From the NCBI GenBank assembly GCA_041603235.1, contig JBFIES010000009.1:1-64000 (forward strand): a stretch of 64,000 nt of DNA, given 5' to 3'. The DNA is from Panacagrimonas sp041603235. Lineage in GTDB: Bacteria; Pseudomonadota; Gammaproteobacteria; Nevskiales; Nevskiaceae. Of this stretch, positions 48,137-57,429 are shown piece after piece. The first letter of the stretch is position 1; every line of letters begins with the position of its first letter. The position numbers and the translations under genes were made by a program. The notes beneath the pieces were generated by a model, which was given only the letters and a program-made list of their open reading frames with translations, was not told the DNA's origin and ran no database searches.

Positions 48137-49213
48137 TCAGAGCTGTCGATAGAGCCGACTACCATCAAACACCGCGTTCGGGTCGAAGCTGCGTTTGAGT
48201 CGTCGTTGAATATTCAGTTGCACCGGGCCAGGTGCAGAAAAAACCTCATGTCCTTCGGGCGGATTGCGAAACGCTGTGGCATGTCCGCCGGCTGATGCAG
48301 CTGCCGTTCTGATTTTCTCTGCCGGTTCCGCACTGAACAACCAACGTTGCTGGCCCTGCCATTCGAGGAGCGTGGATTCGCTCAGATGCATCGGCGGGGT
48401 TTCGGCAGGAAGCGACAGACGCCAAAGTGTTTGCTCGTTGCTGTGTTGGAAGAATTCATGTGTTTGATCACGCAGGCGCTTCCAGAATGCCTCAGCCTCC
48501 TCGGCAGGCATCAGCTCGCCCGCAATGTGGTCCTGTGCAAGCTTTACCGCTGCTGCTGCGCCGGACAGGCGCAGGTAACATTTTCCTGCATGCCAGACGC
48601 TGGCCGCTATGGGCAGCGTTTTCGGCCGCAGCTCATCAAACATAGCCAAAGCCTGACGCTCATCGCACCTGAGCACGAGTGTGCTGCTGCTGACGGGGCG
48701 AGGCATGACCTTGAGGGATACCTGCAAGATGATGCCCAGGGTGCCCATCGACCCTGACATGAGTCTTGCAACGTCATAACCGGCGACGTTCTTCATCACT
48801 TGGCCGCCAAATTTGAGGATCTGGCCTTCGCCGTTCATGACCACGGCGCCTAAGAGGCTGTCCTTCAACGCGCCGCCCGACATGCGACCGGGGCCGCTCA
48901 GTCCAGCGGCGACTGCGCCGCCAATGCTGGCCTGCTGATCAAAATCCGGCGGCTCGAATCCCAGTTGTTGATGTCGCTCTGCCAGCGCTTGATCAATTTC
49001 ATTCAGGGGCGTGCCACAGGCCGCGGTGATGACTAACTCTGCCGGGTCGTAGTTGATGATGCCCGCATATTCGGCAACATCGAGAAACTCGAAACGACCC
49101 GGATTGCCATACCAGTGCTTGCTGCCGTTGCCCCGGATTCGAAGTTTCTGTCCCTTGCCTGCTGCGTGAAGCAATTGCTCACGGATGGCGGCCAATCTGT
49201 TGTCGTTGGCCAT
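48137..49213 (-). CDS. glcE: Glycolate oxidase FAD-binding subunit GlcE
   Basis: GlcE is the smaller flavin-binding subunit of glycolate dehydrogenase. The 358 residues (E. coli 350) open with LLHAAGKGQKLRIRGNGSKH, typical of GlcE. The FAD-binding segments are SIGGAVAAGLSGPGRMSGGA and KFGGQVMKNVAGYDVARLMS. It starts one base after glcD and ends eleven bases before glcF, so the three are an operon. Confidence 0.96.
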   Translation of the reverse strand: MANDNRLAAIREQLLHAAGKGQKLRIRGNGSKHWYGNPGRFEFLDVAEYAGIINYDPAELVITAACGTPLNEIDQALAERHQQLGFEPPDFDQQASIGGAVAAGLSGPGRMSGGALKDSLLGAVVMNGEGQILKFGGQVMKNVAGYDVARLMSGSMGTLGIILQVSLKVMPRPVSSSTLVLRCDERQALAMFDELRPKTLPIAASVWHAGKCYLRLSGAAAAVKLAQDHIAGELMPAEEAEAFWKRLRDQTHEFFQHSNEQTLWRLSLPAETPPMHLSESTLLEWQGQQRWLFSAEPAEKIRTAAASAGGHATAFRNPPEGHEVFSAPGPVQLNIQRRLKRSFDPNAVFDGSRLYRQL

Positions 49214-49214
49214 G

Positions 49215-50699
49215 TCAGAAGCGCGGGATTTCAGGAAAAGGAATGACGCCGCCGCGAATATGCATCTTGCCGTACTCTGCGCAGCGGGCCTTGGTCGGAA
49301 TGCCCTTGTCCGGATTCAGCAGTCGGTCCGGGTCGAACGCAGCCTTCACCTCGTGAAACAGCGCGTTCTCAGCCGGCGAGAACTGCACGCACATCGAGTT
49401 GATCTTTTCCAGGCCCACGCCATGTTCACCGGTGATGCTGCCGCCCAGCTCAACGCAGGTTTCGATAATTTCGGAACCAAACCGTTCGGCGCGTTCCCAT
49501 TCGTCTGGGTCGGCGCCGTTGAACAGGATTAGCGGGTGCATGTTGCCGTCGCCTGCGTGGAAAACATTGATGCATCGCAGGCCGTAGTGCTCGCTCATCC
49601 TGGAGATTCTGGCGAGCAAAGGCCCAACGCTGCGTCGGGGCACGGTTCCATCCATGCAGTAGTAGTCAGGCGAAACACGACCGGCCGCTGGGAACGCTGC
49701 TTTTCGTCCGCTCCAGAACAGCACGCGCTGCTGCTCGGTTTGGGAGACCTCGATTCCGGTTGCGCCAGCGCCGAGCAAGATCGCTTTCATGCGGCCAATC
49801 TCTTCTTCTACCTCGGCGGGCGCTCCGTCTGACTCACATAGCAGGATCGCCTCAGCGTTGAGGTCATAGCCCGCCTGCGCAAACTGTTCCACAGCGTGGA
49901 TCGCCCCCTTGTCCATCATCTCCAACCCGGCCGGAATGATGCCGTTTGAGATCAGGCTCGCCACTGCATCGCCGCCTTTCACCACATCATCGAAGCTGGC
50001 CATGATGACGCGAGCGGTGGCGGGAATCGGGGTCAGCTTCACCGTGATTTCGGTGACCACGGCGAACATGCCCTCACTGCCAATCAGGACGGATAAGAGG
50101 TCCAGTCCCGGGGTGTCCGGAGCCAGACTGCCGAACTCGACGATCTCTCCTTGCAGGGTGATGGCCCGGACTTTCAGAACGTTGTGCAAGGTCAGCCCGT
50201 ACTTGAGGCAATGTACCCCGCCGGAGTTCTCCGACACATTGCCACCGATGGTGCAGGCAATTTGCGAGGAAGGATCTGGCGCGTAGTAGAGGCCGTATGG
50301 CTTTGCGGCTTCCGATACCGAAATATTCCGCACGCCGCATTGGACCGTGGCAGTGCAGGCGTTTGGATTGATGTTGAGGATTTTGTCGAGCCGGGCCAGA
50401 GACAGGACCAGGCCGCCGGCAATGGGCAAGGCCCCGCCGGACAGGCCGGTGCCGGCGCCGCGCGGGACGACCGGCACACGGTGCTGATGACAGAGTTTCA
50501 GAATCGCCTGTACGGCGGTTTCGTTGTCCGGAATCACGACCGCACCGGGAACGCTTCGGTAGGCCGCCAGGCCATCGCATTCGTAAGGCCTGAGATGGTC
50601 TGTCCGCGTAATCAGGCGGCTGTTGGGCACGCGGTCCAATGCCCGTACAAACTCAGCAGACAAAGGCGGGGGTGATGCAGCAGCGGCGCTCGCGTTCAT
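49215..50699 (-). CDS. glcD: Glycolate oxidase catalytic subunit GlcD
   Basis: GlcD oxidises glycolate to glyoxylate with FAD. The 494 residues match E. coli (499). FAD-binding motifs are VPRGAGTGLSGGALP and TIGGNVSENSGGVHCLKYG. The C-terminal catalytic part shows FHAGDGNMHPLILF and GSITGEHGVGLEK. It is the first gene of glcDEF. Upstream lies a 317-base divergent gap to prpF, with no recognisable regulator gene such as glcC. Confidence 0.97.
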   Translation of the reverse strand: MNASAAAASPPPLSAEFVRALDRVPNSRLITRTDHLRPYECDGLAAYRSVPGAVVIPDNETAVQAILKLCHQHRVPVVPRGAGTGLSGGALPIAGGLVLSLARLDKILNINPNACTATVQCGVRNISVSEAAKPYGLYYAPDPSSQIACTIGGNVSENSGGVHCLKYGLTLHNVLKVRAITLQGEIVEFGSLAPDTPGLDLLSVLIGSEGMFAVVTEITVKLTPIPATARVIMASFDDVVKGGDAVASLISNGIIPAGLEMMDKGAIHAVEQFAQAGYDLNAEAILLCESDGAPAEVEEEIGRMKAILLGAGATGIEVSQTEQQRVLFWSGRKAAFPAAGRVSPDYYCMDGTVPRRSVGPLLARISRMSEHYGLRCINVFHAGDGNMHPLILFNGADPDEWERAERFGSEIIETCVELGGSITGEHGVGLEKINSMCVQFSPAENALFHEVKAAFDPDRLLNPDKGIPTKARCAEYGKMHIRGGVIPFPEIPRF

Positions 50700-51016
50700 G
50701 ATTCAGATCAGCTGGTCTATTCGGAACTGCGGCAACAAGACATGCCTCTGGTCGCAATTGAATGATGGCGCCGTTTCGCTACACCTTAGTAATTTCGGCG
50801 CTTTTGATATCGACACGGCCGCTCTTCAGCCAATGAATCGTCGCCCTCCAATCGCATCTTGGCTTGAATTCGCCGACTTTGCAGTAGGAAGAACCCGTAT
50901 AACTTTTCTTGGACGCCCCGCGCCAAGGGCAAAGCTGTCTTTACCGCGCTCGCTTCACGGCGCTCAGGTCGCCGGCATTGGTAGAATCCGCATTCCTTCT
51001 TCAAATCGGCTTGGCT
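50700..51016. other. Divergent intergenic region between glcD and prpF
   Basis: This 317-base gap should hold promoters for glcDEF (leftward) and prpF (rightward). I see no gene and no copy of the ATGAAAC repeats or a clear -24/-12 motif as before prpB. No strong Shine-Dalgarno precedes prpF. An open frame runs through here on the plus strand but has no motifs. Confidence 0.5.
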
Positions 51017-52204
51017 ATGTCGCAGGTTCCGCAAATCAAGATTCCCGCCACCTACATGCGCGGAGGTACCAGCAAGGGTACGTTCTTCAATGTTCAGGAC
51101 TTGCCCGAGGCGGCCAGGGTGCCAGGCGCGGCGCGCGACAAGCTGCTGCTGCGCGTCATCGGAAGCCCCGATCCCTATGCCAAGCAGATTGATGGCATGG
51201 GCGGCGCGACTTCGTCCACCAGCAAGGCCGTATTGTTGTCCAAGAGCACGCAGCCGGATCACGACGTCGACTACCTGTTCGGCCAGGTTTCTATCGATAA
51301 GGCATTCGTGGACTGGAGCGGCAACTGCGGCAATCTTTCATCAGCCGTCGGGCCCTTCGCCATTTCAAACGGACTGATGGACCCGGCGCGCGTGCCCAAG
51401 GACGGGCTTTGCACGGTGCGTATCTGGCAGGCCAACATTGGCAAGACCATCATTGCTCATGTGCCCATGACCAACGGGCAGGTACAGGAAACGGGCGATT
51501 TCGAACTCGACGGCGTGACCTTTCCTGCCGCGGAAGTGCAGATCGAGTTCATGGATCCGGCCGATGATGGCGAAGATGGCGGAGCCATGTTCCCAACGGG
51601 CAACCTGGTTGATGACCTGGACGTGCCCGGTGTCGGCACCCTCAAGGCAACGCTGATCAACGCAGGTATTCCGACGGTCTTCGTCAACGCCGATGCCATC
51701 GGTTACACCGGCACCGAGTTGCAGGACGCGATCAACGGCGATGCCAAGGCGCTCGCCATGTTCGAAACCATCCGTGCTTATGGCGCGGTGCGCATGGGTC
51801 TGATCAAGCACATCGATGAAGCTGCCAACCGGCAGCACACGCCCAAGGTTGCGTTCGTGGCCAAGCCCAAGGCCTACGCCTCATCCAGCGGCAAGGCTGT
51901 CGCGGAAGGTGACGTTGATCTGCTGGTGCGCGCGCTGTCCATGGGCAAGTTGCATCACGCCATGATGGGCACCGCAGCGGTGGCCATCGGTACTGCCGCC
52001 GCCATTCCCGGCACGCTGGTCAATCTGGCGGCGGGCGGCGGTGATCGCAAGGCGGTCGTGTTTGGCCATCCTTCGGGAACCTTGCGCGTGGGCGCGGAAG
52101 CGACCCAAGAAGGCGGTCAGTGGCAGGTGCGCAAAGCCATCATGTCGCGATCAGCTCGTGTGCTGATGGAAGGTTGGGTGCGGGTGCCGGGCGATACCTT
52201 CTAG
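51017..52204 (+). CDS. prpF: 2-methylaconitate cis-trans isomerase PrpF
   Basis: PrpF isomerises the 2-methylaconitate made by AcnD so that the aconitase can continue the methylcitrate cycle. The 395 residues match the family. The N-terminal segment IPATYMRGGTSKGTFF is diagnostic. IDGMGGATSSTSKA and WSGNCGNLSSAVGPFA are family motifs, the latter with the conserved Cys. ATG at 51017 gives the usual start; the frame is open upstream. It is separated from acnD by 8.3 kb, an unusual split. Confidence 0.95.
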   Translation: MSQVPQIKIPATYMRGGTSKGTFFNVQDLPEAARVPGAARDKLLLRVIGSPDPYAKQIDGMGGATSSTSKAVLLSKSTQPDHDVDYLFGQVSIDKAFVDWSGNCGNLSSAVGPFAISNGLMDPARVPKDGLCTVRIWQANIGKTIIAHVPMTNGQVQETGDFELDGVTFPAAEVQIEFMDPADDGEDGGAMFPTGNLVDDLDVPGVGTLKATLINAGIPTVFVNADAIGYTGTELQDAINGDAKALAMFETIRAYGAVRMGLIKHIDEAANRQHTPKVAFVAKPKAYASSSGKAVAEGDVDLLVRALSMGKLHHAMMGTAAVAIGTAAAIPGTLVNLAAGGGDRKAVVFGHPSGTLRVGAEATQEGGQWQVRKAIMSRSARVLMEGWVRVPGDTF

Positions 52205-52273
52205 CGTTTCAAAGTTTGTATCGGCAAACGTCCTGATCCTGGACGAGCCAGTATCAGGGACGGGGAGATACCT

Positions 52274-54505
52274 ATGCGACGAGTCGCGACAGCTGCACTA
52301 TTGCTTGCGGGCTGCTTTACAGGTGCCTGCAGCTTTCTTCCGCAGAAGCCGGTCAATCTTGAGCAGACGCTGGCCACGCAGGCGTCGGCAATATTCAGTG
52401 CCGACAACGCTCAGGCCATTCTGGACAACGACAGCGCATTTGAAAGCAAGATTGCGCTGATCAACAGCGCGCGGCACAGCATTGAACTGGCCTATTTCAT
52501 CTTCGGTGACGACTACAGTTCTTCGCATATGGCGATGGCGCTGCTGGATGCCGCAGAGCGCGGGGTCAAGGTGCGCATATTGGTTGATTACCATCAGGCC
52601 TACGCACAGTTGGACCGCTACGACATGCTGCGCCAGTTTGGTCGGGGCAACGTCGACGTGCGCTTCTACAGTCGGCCAAGTCGCAACATCATCAAGGATG
52701 CGGCCTATCTGACTCTGGGGTGCGGGGAGAGCAAAAAGCAGGACGCGGATTGCTCTGCGCAGAAATTCTCCGACATCGAGCGACAGTTCGCCGCCGAGCA
52801 GTTTGGCGAACAGCCCGCGAGTGACTACAACTTTTCCAATCTCGATGTGGCGGCGTCCGGGCAGTTTCTGGCCGGGCTGTACGGAAAGAATGCGGACCTG
52901 ATGGCGTTTGCAGTGCAGGAAGGCCAGGGTATCGATCCGCAGGTCTTGCGCGCATCTTCAGCAGCGCCAGATCCCAAGCAGGCCGAGCAGCTCAAGCGCA
53001 TTGGAAAGATCTGGTTCAGGGCACGATATGCCGGTGGCTTCGACGGCTTGAAAGCCAAGTTCGAAGCGGCGGCGGCCCAGGCATTCTTTGGTGAGCAGAT
53101 TGATCCGCTGTACGCGGCGGTCACCGCGCACTTGCCTGCGGAGCGCGCGGATAACAGTGCAGCACGTCGCGATTGGGATTACTTCAGCGAGTTCCTTCAT
53201 CACAAGATTCTGATGGTGGATGGGCACCGCCTGCAGTTCGGTGGGCGCAACACTGAAGATGCCTATCACATGAATGCGAATGAGTTGTCCGACAAGTACG
53301 TGTTCAGTGACACGGATGTGGTCACCGATGTTGATGCGCAGGGTGCAAAGCAGCTCAAGGCGGCTTTCAACAAGCTTTGGCAGTTTCGCAGCATGGTCGC
53401 CTCGCTTGATGAGGTGCGCATGCATGCCCCGAATGACCTGCTGGTGAATTTCGATGTTCATAAAGCCGCAGTCGCTGCTTGCGCTGAGCGCGCAGGCGAT
53501 GATGATTGCGTGGCGCAGCACTACGCTGAAAATTTTGAGCCTCTGGCGCAGCGTATCCAGAAGCACCATCAGCAGATGCTTGCGCGTAGCAAGGTCTACC
53601 AGACCGACTATGTTCCGGTTCCGAAACCACAACGTGATGCGACGCTGGCAATTGATTCAGGGGCGCGTTTGTTCTATCTGGAGAACCTGCCGTTCAAGGC
53701 TGGCGTGCGTGGATATGGCAGCAGCGATCCTGAGCCTGGTCTTCATGGCAAGCATATCCATCAGGTCTGGACCGATGCCATGCGCAGGACCTGTGAAAGT
53801 GCCAGCGCGGAACAACCCGGGCGCATCATCTTCTACAACGCCTATTTCTTTCTTCCCGCCAACCTGCTGCATGCGCTGGGTTCAACACTCAACGGCAACT
53901 GGGATTGTCGTCATGTCACCGTCACGCTGATCACCAATTCATTCCAGACCACGGACCTGAATGTGGTGAACATTGTTGCGGGCTGGCAGCTCAAGGCGCT
54001 GACGGAATATCGCGACAAGCTGGGAGTGCAAGATAAGGCAGCTCGCTTGGAGTATCAGGAGATGCAGTCACAGGGCGCGGCCGACAAGCTCAGCCTGCAC
54101 AGCAAGCTGATGGTTTTTGGCGATGCTGTCTTTATTGGTTCTGCCAACGCCGACGTACGCAGCTTCATGCTCGACAGCAACAACGGCGCGATGATTCTGG
54201 ATGCGCCGGAATTCATCGCCGATTGGCAGGCATGGTTGGCTGCGCGCCAGAAGCGTGGGCTGATTCTGGACCAGTTGGCCGAGATCTCCATTCCTCTGGC
54301 TCAGCTTGATCAGCAAAGTACGCAACTGCTGCGCGAGCTTCTTGAGAAGTACGACCGCAAAGGTCGGGTTACTCCGGAGAAGCGGGCAGAGCTGGAGGCG
54401 CGAACGCGCGAAGTACTGGGCAAGGTGCGAACGCTGAGCATGGGTATCCTGGAAGGAAAGGCTTCGGCACGTGAAGAGTTCAATCGCCTGTTCAAGGCGA
54501 TATGA
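52274..54505 (+). CDS. Phospholipase D-family lipoprotein
   Basis: The 743-residue product begins with a signal peptide and lipobox LAGC (Cys14), so it is probably lipid-anchored. It has two PLD domains. The first HKD is HHKILMVDGHRLQFGGRN. The second is HSKLMVFGDAVFIGSANAD, where Gly stands at the usual Asp position and Asp is shifted by one. An N-terminal half-site has YFIFGDDY and RILVDYHQAY. Such proteins transfer or hydrolyse phosphatidyl groups, as in cardiolipin synthases. Precise chemistry is unknown. GGGGAG precedes the ATG. Confidence 0.88.
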   Translation: MRRVATAALLLAGCFTGACSFLPQKPVNLEQTLATQASAIFSADNAQAILDNDSAFESKIALINSARHSIELAYFIFGDDYSSSHMAMALLDAAERGVKVRILVDYHQAYAQLDRYDMLRQFGRGNVDVRFYSRPSRNIIKDAAYLTLGCGESKKQDADCSAQKFSDIERQFAAEQFGEQPASDYNFSNLDVAASGQFLAGLYGKNADLMAFAVQEGQGIDPQVLRASSAAPDPKQAEQLKRIGKIWFRARYAGGFDGLKAKFEAAAAQAFFGEQIDPLYAAVTAHLPAERADNSAARRDWDYFSEFLHHKILMVDGHRLQFGGRNTEDAYHMNANELSDKYVFSDTDVVTDVDAQGAKQLKAAFNKLWQFRSMVASLDEVRMHAPNDLLVNFDVHKAAVAACAERAGDDDCVAQHYAENFEPLAQRIQKHHQQMLARSKVYQTDYVPVPKPQRDATLAIDSGARLFYLENLPFKAGVRGYGSSDPEPGLHGKHIHQVWTDAMRRTCESASAEQPGRIIFYNAYFFLPANLLHALGSTLNGNWDCRHVTVTLITNSFQTTDLNVVNIVAGWQLKALTEYRDKLGVQDKAARLEYQEMQSQGAADKLSLHSKLMVFGDAVFIGSANADVRSFMLDSNNGAMILDAPEFIADWQAWLAARQKRGLILDQLAEISIPLAQLDQQSTQLLRELLEKYDRKGRVTPEKRAELEARTREVLGKVRTLSMGILEGKASAREEFNRLFKAI

Positions 54506-54508
54506 GGC

Positions 54509-54535
54509 CCCGCAAATCTGCGGGACAAGTGTTTT
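54509..54535 (+). terminator. Terminator after the PLD lipoprotein gene
   Basis: CCCGCA (54509-54514) pairs with TGCGGG (54519-54524) over an AATC loop; ACAAGTGTTTT follows. The T run begins a few bases late, so it is a candidate only. Confidence 0.55.
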
Positions 54536-54544
54536 CGAGCGATC

Positions 54545-54570
54545 CATCGGCCAGGTCCTCCCGGCCGATG
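54545..54570. terminator. Hairpin between convergent PLD and BVMO genes
   Basis: CATCGGCC (54545-54552) pairs with GGCCGATG (54563-54570) over a 10-base loop, between two genes that face each other. It could act on transcripts of either strand, but neither side has a long T run. Confidence 0.45.
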
Positions 54571-54580
54571 GTGAACATGC

Positions 54581-56221
54581 TCAGGCGATCTCGAAGCCCT
54601 CGTAGCCTTTCTCCTTGACCTCATCGCAAAGCTGTCGGTAGACACCCACGCCGCCGATATATCCGAGCAGACGATTCGTCTTGCCCTCAATATTGGCGCC
54701 GGTGTACCAGGATTTTGTCTTGGCTACCAAGGTCATGCTGGCCACTTCTTCATGATGGGCGATCCAGTTGGCTTCGGTTTCAGCGCTGGGTTCGATCTTC
54801 GTGGCCTGTTTGGCGCGCACATGTTCGATGCAGTCACTGATCCATTCCACTTGCTGCTGCAGGCAGGTCGGCGCATTGCAGAACGCAGCGGCCGGTGCCA
54901 GCGGCGCCATTGTCATGAACATGTTGGGGAAGCCGTGCACCTGCAGGCCCATGGTGCTGCGCAGGTCACGCTCCCACTCTTCTTTCAGGGAAATGTTGTC
55001 TCGGCCACGAATATCAATTCGAGTCAGCGCGCCTGTGGCAGCATCAAAGCCGGTAGCGAAGATCAGTACATCCAGATCGTACTCGCCGACAGAAGTGCGG
55101 ATGCCTTTCTCGGTGATGGCTTCGATGGCTTCAGTGCGTAAATCGACCAGCGTCACGTTGTCGCGGTTATAGGTTTCAAAATAGCCGTTCTCAAGAGGAA
55201 CGCGCTTGGTACCGAAACCGTGATCGCTAGGCAACAGTTTCTCGGCCAGTGCCGGGTCCTTGATGCGTGGGCGAATCTTGCTTTTGACGAAATCTGAAAT
55301 TTCCTTATTGATGTCCGCGTCCATGAACACTTCCTTGAAGCCGGCCATCCAGAACTTCAAGGAGCCATCTGCCCACAATTCTTCCAAGCGGGCGAGCCGT
55401 TCGTCAGCAGGAACGTCGTGCCAGTCTCGCGGGTCAATGTCGGCATCAAATCCAACGAAGGTATTGCGAACCACTTCCCTGGTCGTCGGGTAGTTTTGCC
55501 GAATCTGTTCAAAGTCAGATTTGCTGTATTGGGGATTTCGGATGGGAATAGCGTAATTGGGTGTGCGCTGAAAAACCGTGAGATGTGCTGCTTCAGGCGC
55601 AACACTCTGAATGACCTGTATGCCCGTGGCGCCGGTGCCGATGACGCCAACTCGCTTGCCCTTGAGATCAACTCCTTCCCTGGGCCAGCGGGCGGTGTGC
55701 AGGGTTTTGCCCTTGAAAGCCTTGTTTCCAGCAAATGGCGGCGTGACAGGGGCCGATACCGTGCCGACGCAGGTCACCAGGAACTGTGCGCTGATTTTTT
55801 CGCCGGTGTCGGTCTGTACCAACCATCGCTGCGCGGCCTCATCCCACCGGGCGGACTCCACACGCGTGCTGAGGGTGATGTCCTTGCGCAGGTCAAAGCG
55901 GTCAGCGACATGGTTCAGATACCGCTCCGCTTCCTGCTGCCCTGGATAGCGCTCTTGCCAGTCCCACTCGTCGAGGAGTTCGTCAGAGAACCAGAACTGA
56001 TAGACGTGCGAGGGCGAGTCCGTGCGCGCGCCCGGATAGCAGTTCCAGTACCAGGTGCCGCCAACTTCAGGGGCGGCTTCAATGGCGCGGACCTTCATGC
56101 CCTGACCGCGCAGTTTGTGCAGTTGGTAGAGGCCGGAAAAACCAGCGCCGATGATGACGGCGTCCAGCAGTGTTGTTGCTCCGGTCGCGGAACCGGCGTT
56201 AGTCGCATTGGACTTGGTCAT
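54581..56221 (-). CDS. Flavin-containing Baeyer-Villiger monooxygenase
   Basis: The 546-residue enzyme has a first FAD site GAGFSGLYQLHKL, GGTWYWNCYPGARTD typical of the family, and the Baeyer-Villiger fingerprint FKGKTLHTARWP. The second nucleotide site for NADPH is GVIGTGATGIQVIQ. Such enzymes insert oxygen next to a ketone to make an ester or lactone. The start ATG at 56221 has GAGGAG upstream. It is divergent from an AraC regulator, which probably controls it. Substrate is unknown. Confidence 0.94.
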   Translation of the reverse strand: MTKSNATNAGSATGATTLLDAVIIGAGFSGLYQLHKLRGQGMKVRAIEAAPEVGGTWYWNCYPGARTDSPSHVYQFWFSDELLDEWDWQERYPGQQEAERYLNHVADRFDLRKDITLSTRVESARWDEAAQRWLVQTDTGEKISAQFLVTCVGTVSAPVTPPFAGNKAFKGKTLHTARWPREGVDLKGKRVGVIGTGATGIQVIQSVAPEAAHLTVFQRTPNYAIPIRNPQYSKSDFEQIRQNYPTTREVVRNTFVGFDADIDPRDWHDVPADERLARLEELWADGSLKFWMAGFKEVFMDADINKEISDFVKSKIRPRIKDPALAEKLLPSDHGFGTKRVPLENGYFETYNRDNVTLVDLRTEAIEAITEKGIRTSVGEYDLDVLIFATGFDAATGALTRIDIRGRDNISLKEEWERDLRSTMGLQVHGFPNMFMTMAPLAPAAAFCNAPTCLQQQVEWISDCIEHVRAKQATKIEPSAETEANWIAHHEEVASMTLVAKTKSWYTGANIEGKTNRLLGYIGGVGVYRQLCDEVKEKGYEGFEIA

Positions 56222-56375
56222 GGGTGTTCTCCTCACTCCATTGGTTCAATCATTGCGGGAATCGGCAGTGCCATTGCTTCCCATCTGAACTCATCATGCA
56301 CCAGGCATCCTGGGCAGAGTTGACTTTACGCGCGCCAATGTTGTCATTATGCGCAAAAAGGAAATGGAGTCATGA

Positions 56376-57392
56376 GTGCCAGGAAACCTGATTAGAAGCG
56401 CGATTCTGAGCGGCAGCGAGGCCTTGATTCAGGCGCACGGAAAGCCTGCGACCGGAATCGCGTCGCGCGCTGGCATCCCCGTGGAAGCGCTTCGGGACCC
56501 CGACCTTCTGATTTCCGGCAGTGCCGCCATTCTGTTTTTTGAGCTTGCTGCCCAGACTTGTGAAAACCGGACCTGGGGCTTGCAGCTGTCGCGTAACGCA
56601 AGACTGGCAGCGGTGCTGGGGCCCTTGTGGATCCTGCTCCACAACGCGCGCAATGTGCGCCAGATGCTGGAGGATTTCTGTGCCTATTTCGAGCTCTACA
56701 GTAGCGCCGCAGTTGTGACCTGGGAGAAGCGGCCCGGCGGCGGCGAACTTAGCTGGTCGGCGGCTACTGGAAGGGCGGTCAGTGACGTGCAGATGGCCGA
56801 GTTTTCACTGAGCACCATCAGTCACGAGATCGCCTCGTACATGCCACACAACTGGATGCCAAGGGCAGTCGGGTTCAGGCATTCAGCGCCAAAGGATCTG
56901 CGCTTGCATCGGCATCTGTTCTGCGAGGAAATCAGTTTTGATCAGGATCGCAATACCTTGTTTCTTGACGACGCCACGCTCGATAGGCCGTTGCACAGTG
57001 CAGGTCATGCCCGCTCGCTGATACGCGGTGTCCTGCAGCACGAGAACGTGGTTGCACGGGCCTCACGTCTGCAAGTGGTGACCAATGTCGAGAGCATCGT
57101 GCGTGCGCTGTTGCCGTTCTCCGCCTGCACCTTGAAGGAGGTCAGTCAGGCCATGGGTTTGCCGACGCGCACTCTGCAGGAGCATCTGCAGCGAGCAGGC
57201 GTCAAGACTTTCAAGCAGATTAAAGACGGCGTTCGCGCGGATCTGGCCATGAAGTATCTGCAACATTCGCAGATGCCAGTGGGACAGATTGCCGACGTTC
57301 TGGGTTACGCGGATATCACGGCATTCAGTCGCTCATTCAGACGCTGGCATGGCCGTAGTGCGCGTGAAGTGCGCGCAACTTCGCTGCACTGA
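56376..57392 (+). CDS. AraC-family transcriptional regulator
   Basis: The 338 residues comprise an N-terminal arabinose-binding-like domain of the OruR/ArgR type (about residues 15-200) and a C-terminal double helix-turn-helix. The latter shows LKEVSQAMGLPTRTLQEHL and GQIADVLGYADITAFSRSFR. The start is GTG at 56376, six bases after GGAG. An overlapping ATG at 56372 opens only a seven-codon frame, possibly a mini-ORF. It is divergent from the Baeyer-Villiger monooxygenase and is its likely regulator. Confidence 0.92.
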   Translation: MPGNLIRSAILSGSEALIQAHGKPATGIASRAGIPVEALRDPDLLISGSAAILFFELAAQTCENRTWGLQLSRNARLAAVLGPLWILLHNARNVRQMLEDFCAYFELYSSAAVVTWEKRPGGGELSWSAATGRAVSDVQMAEFSLSTISHEIASYMPHNWMPRAVGFRHSAPKDLRLHRHLFCEEISFDQDRNTLFLDDATLDRPLHSAGHARSLIRGVLQHENVVARASRLQVVTNVESIVRALLPFSACTLKEVSQAMGLPTRTLQEHLQRAGVKTFKQIKDGVRADLAMKYLQHSQMPVGQIADVLGYADITAFSRSFRRWHGRSAREVRATSLH

Positions 57393-57429
57393 CCCCTCAG
57401 TGCGAGTCAGTGCAGCGTTTCACTTTCCC

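Noticed and set aside
50623..51192. 189-aa plus-strand ORF spanning the glcD-prpF gap
   Set aside because: It overlaps the starts of both neighbours and has no motifs; the prpF frame is certain.
56323..56352. TTGACT with CATTAT as an AraC-gene promoter
   Set aside because: The spacing is 19 bases, outside the best range, so it is too weak to list.
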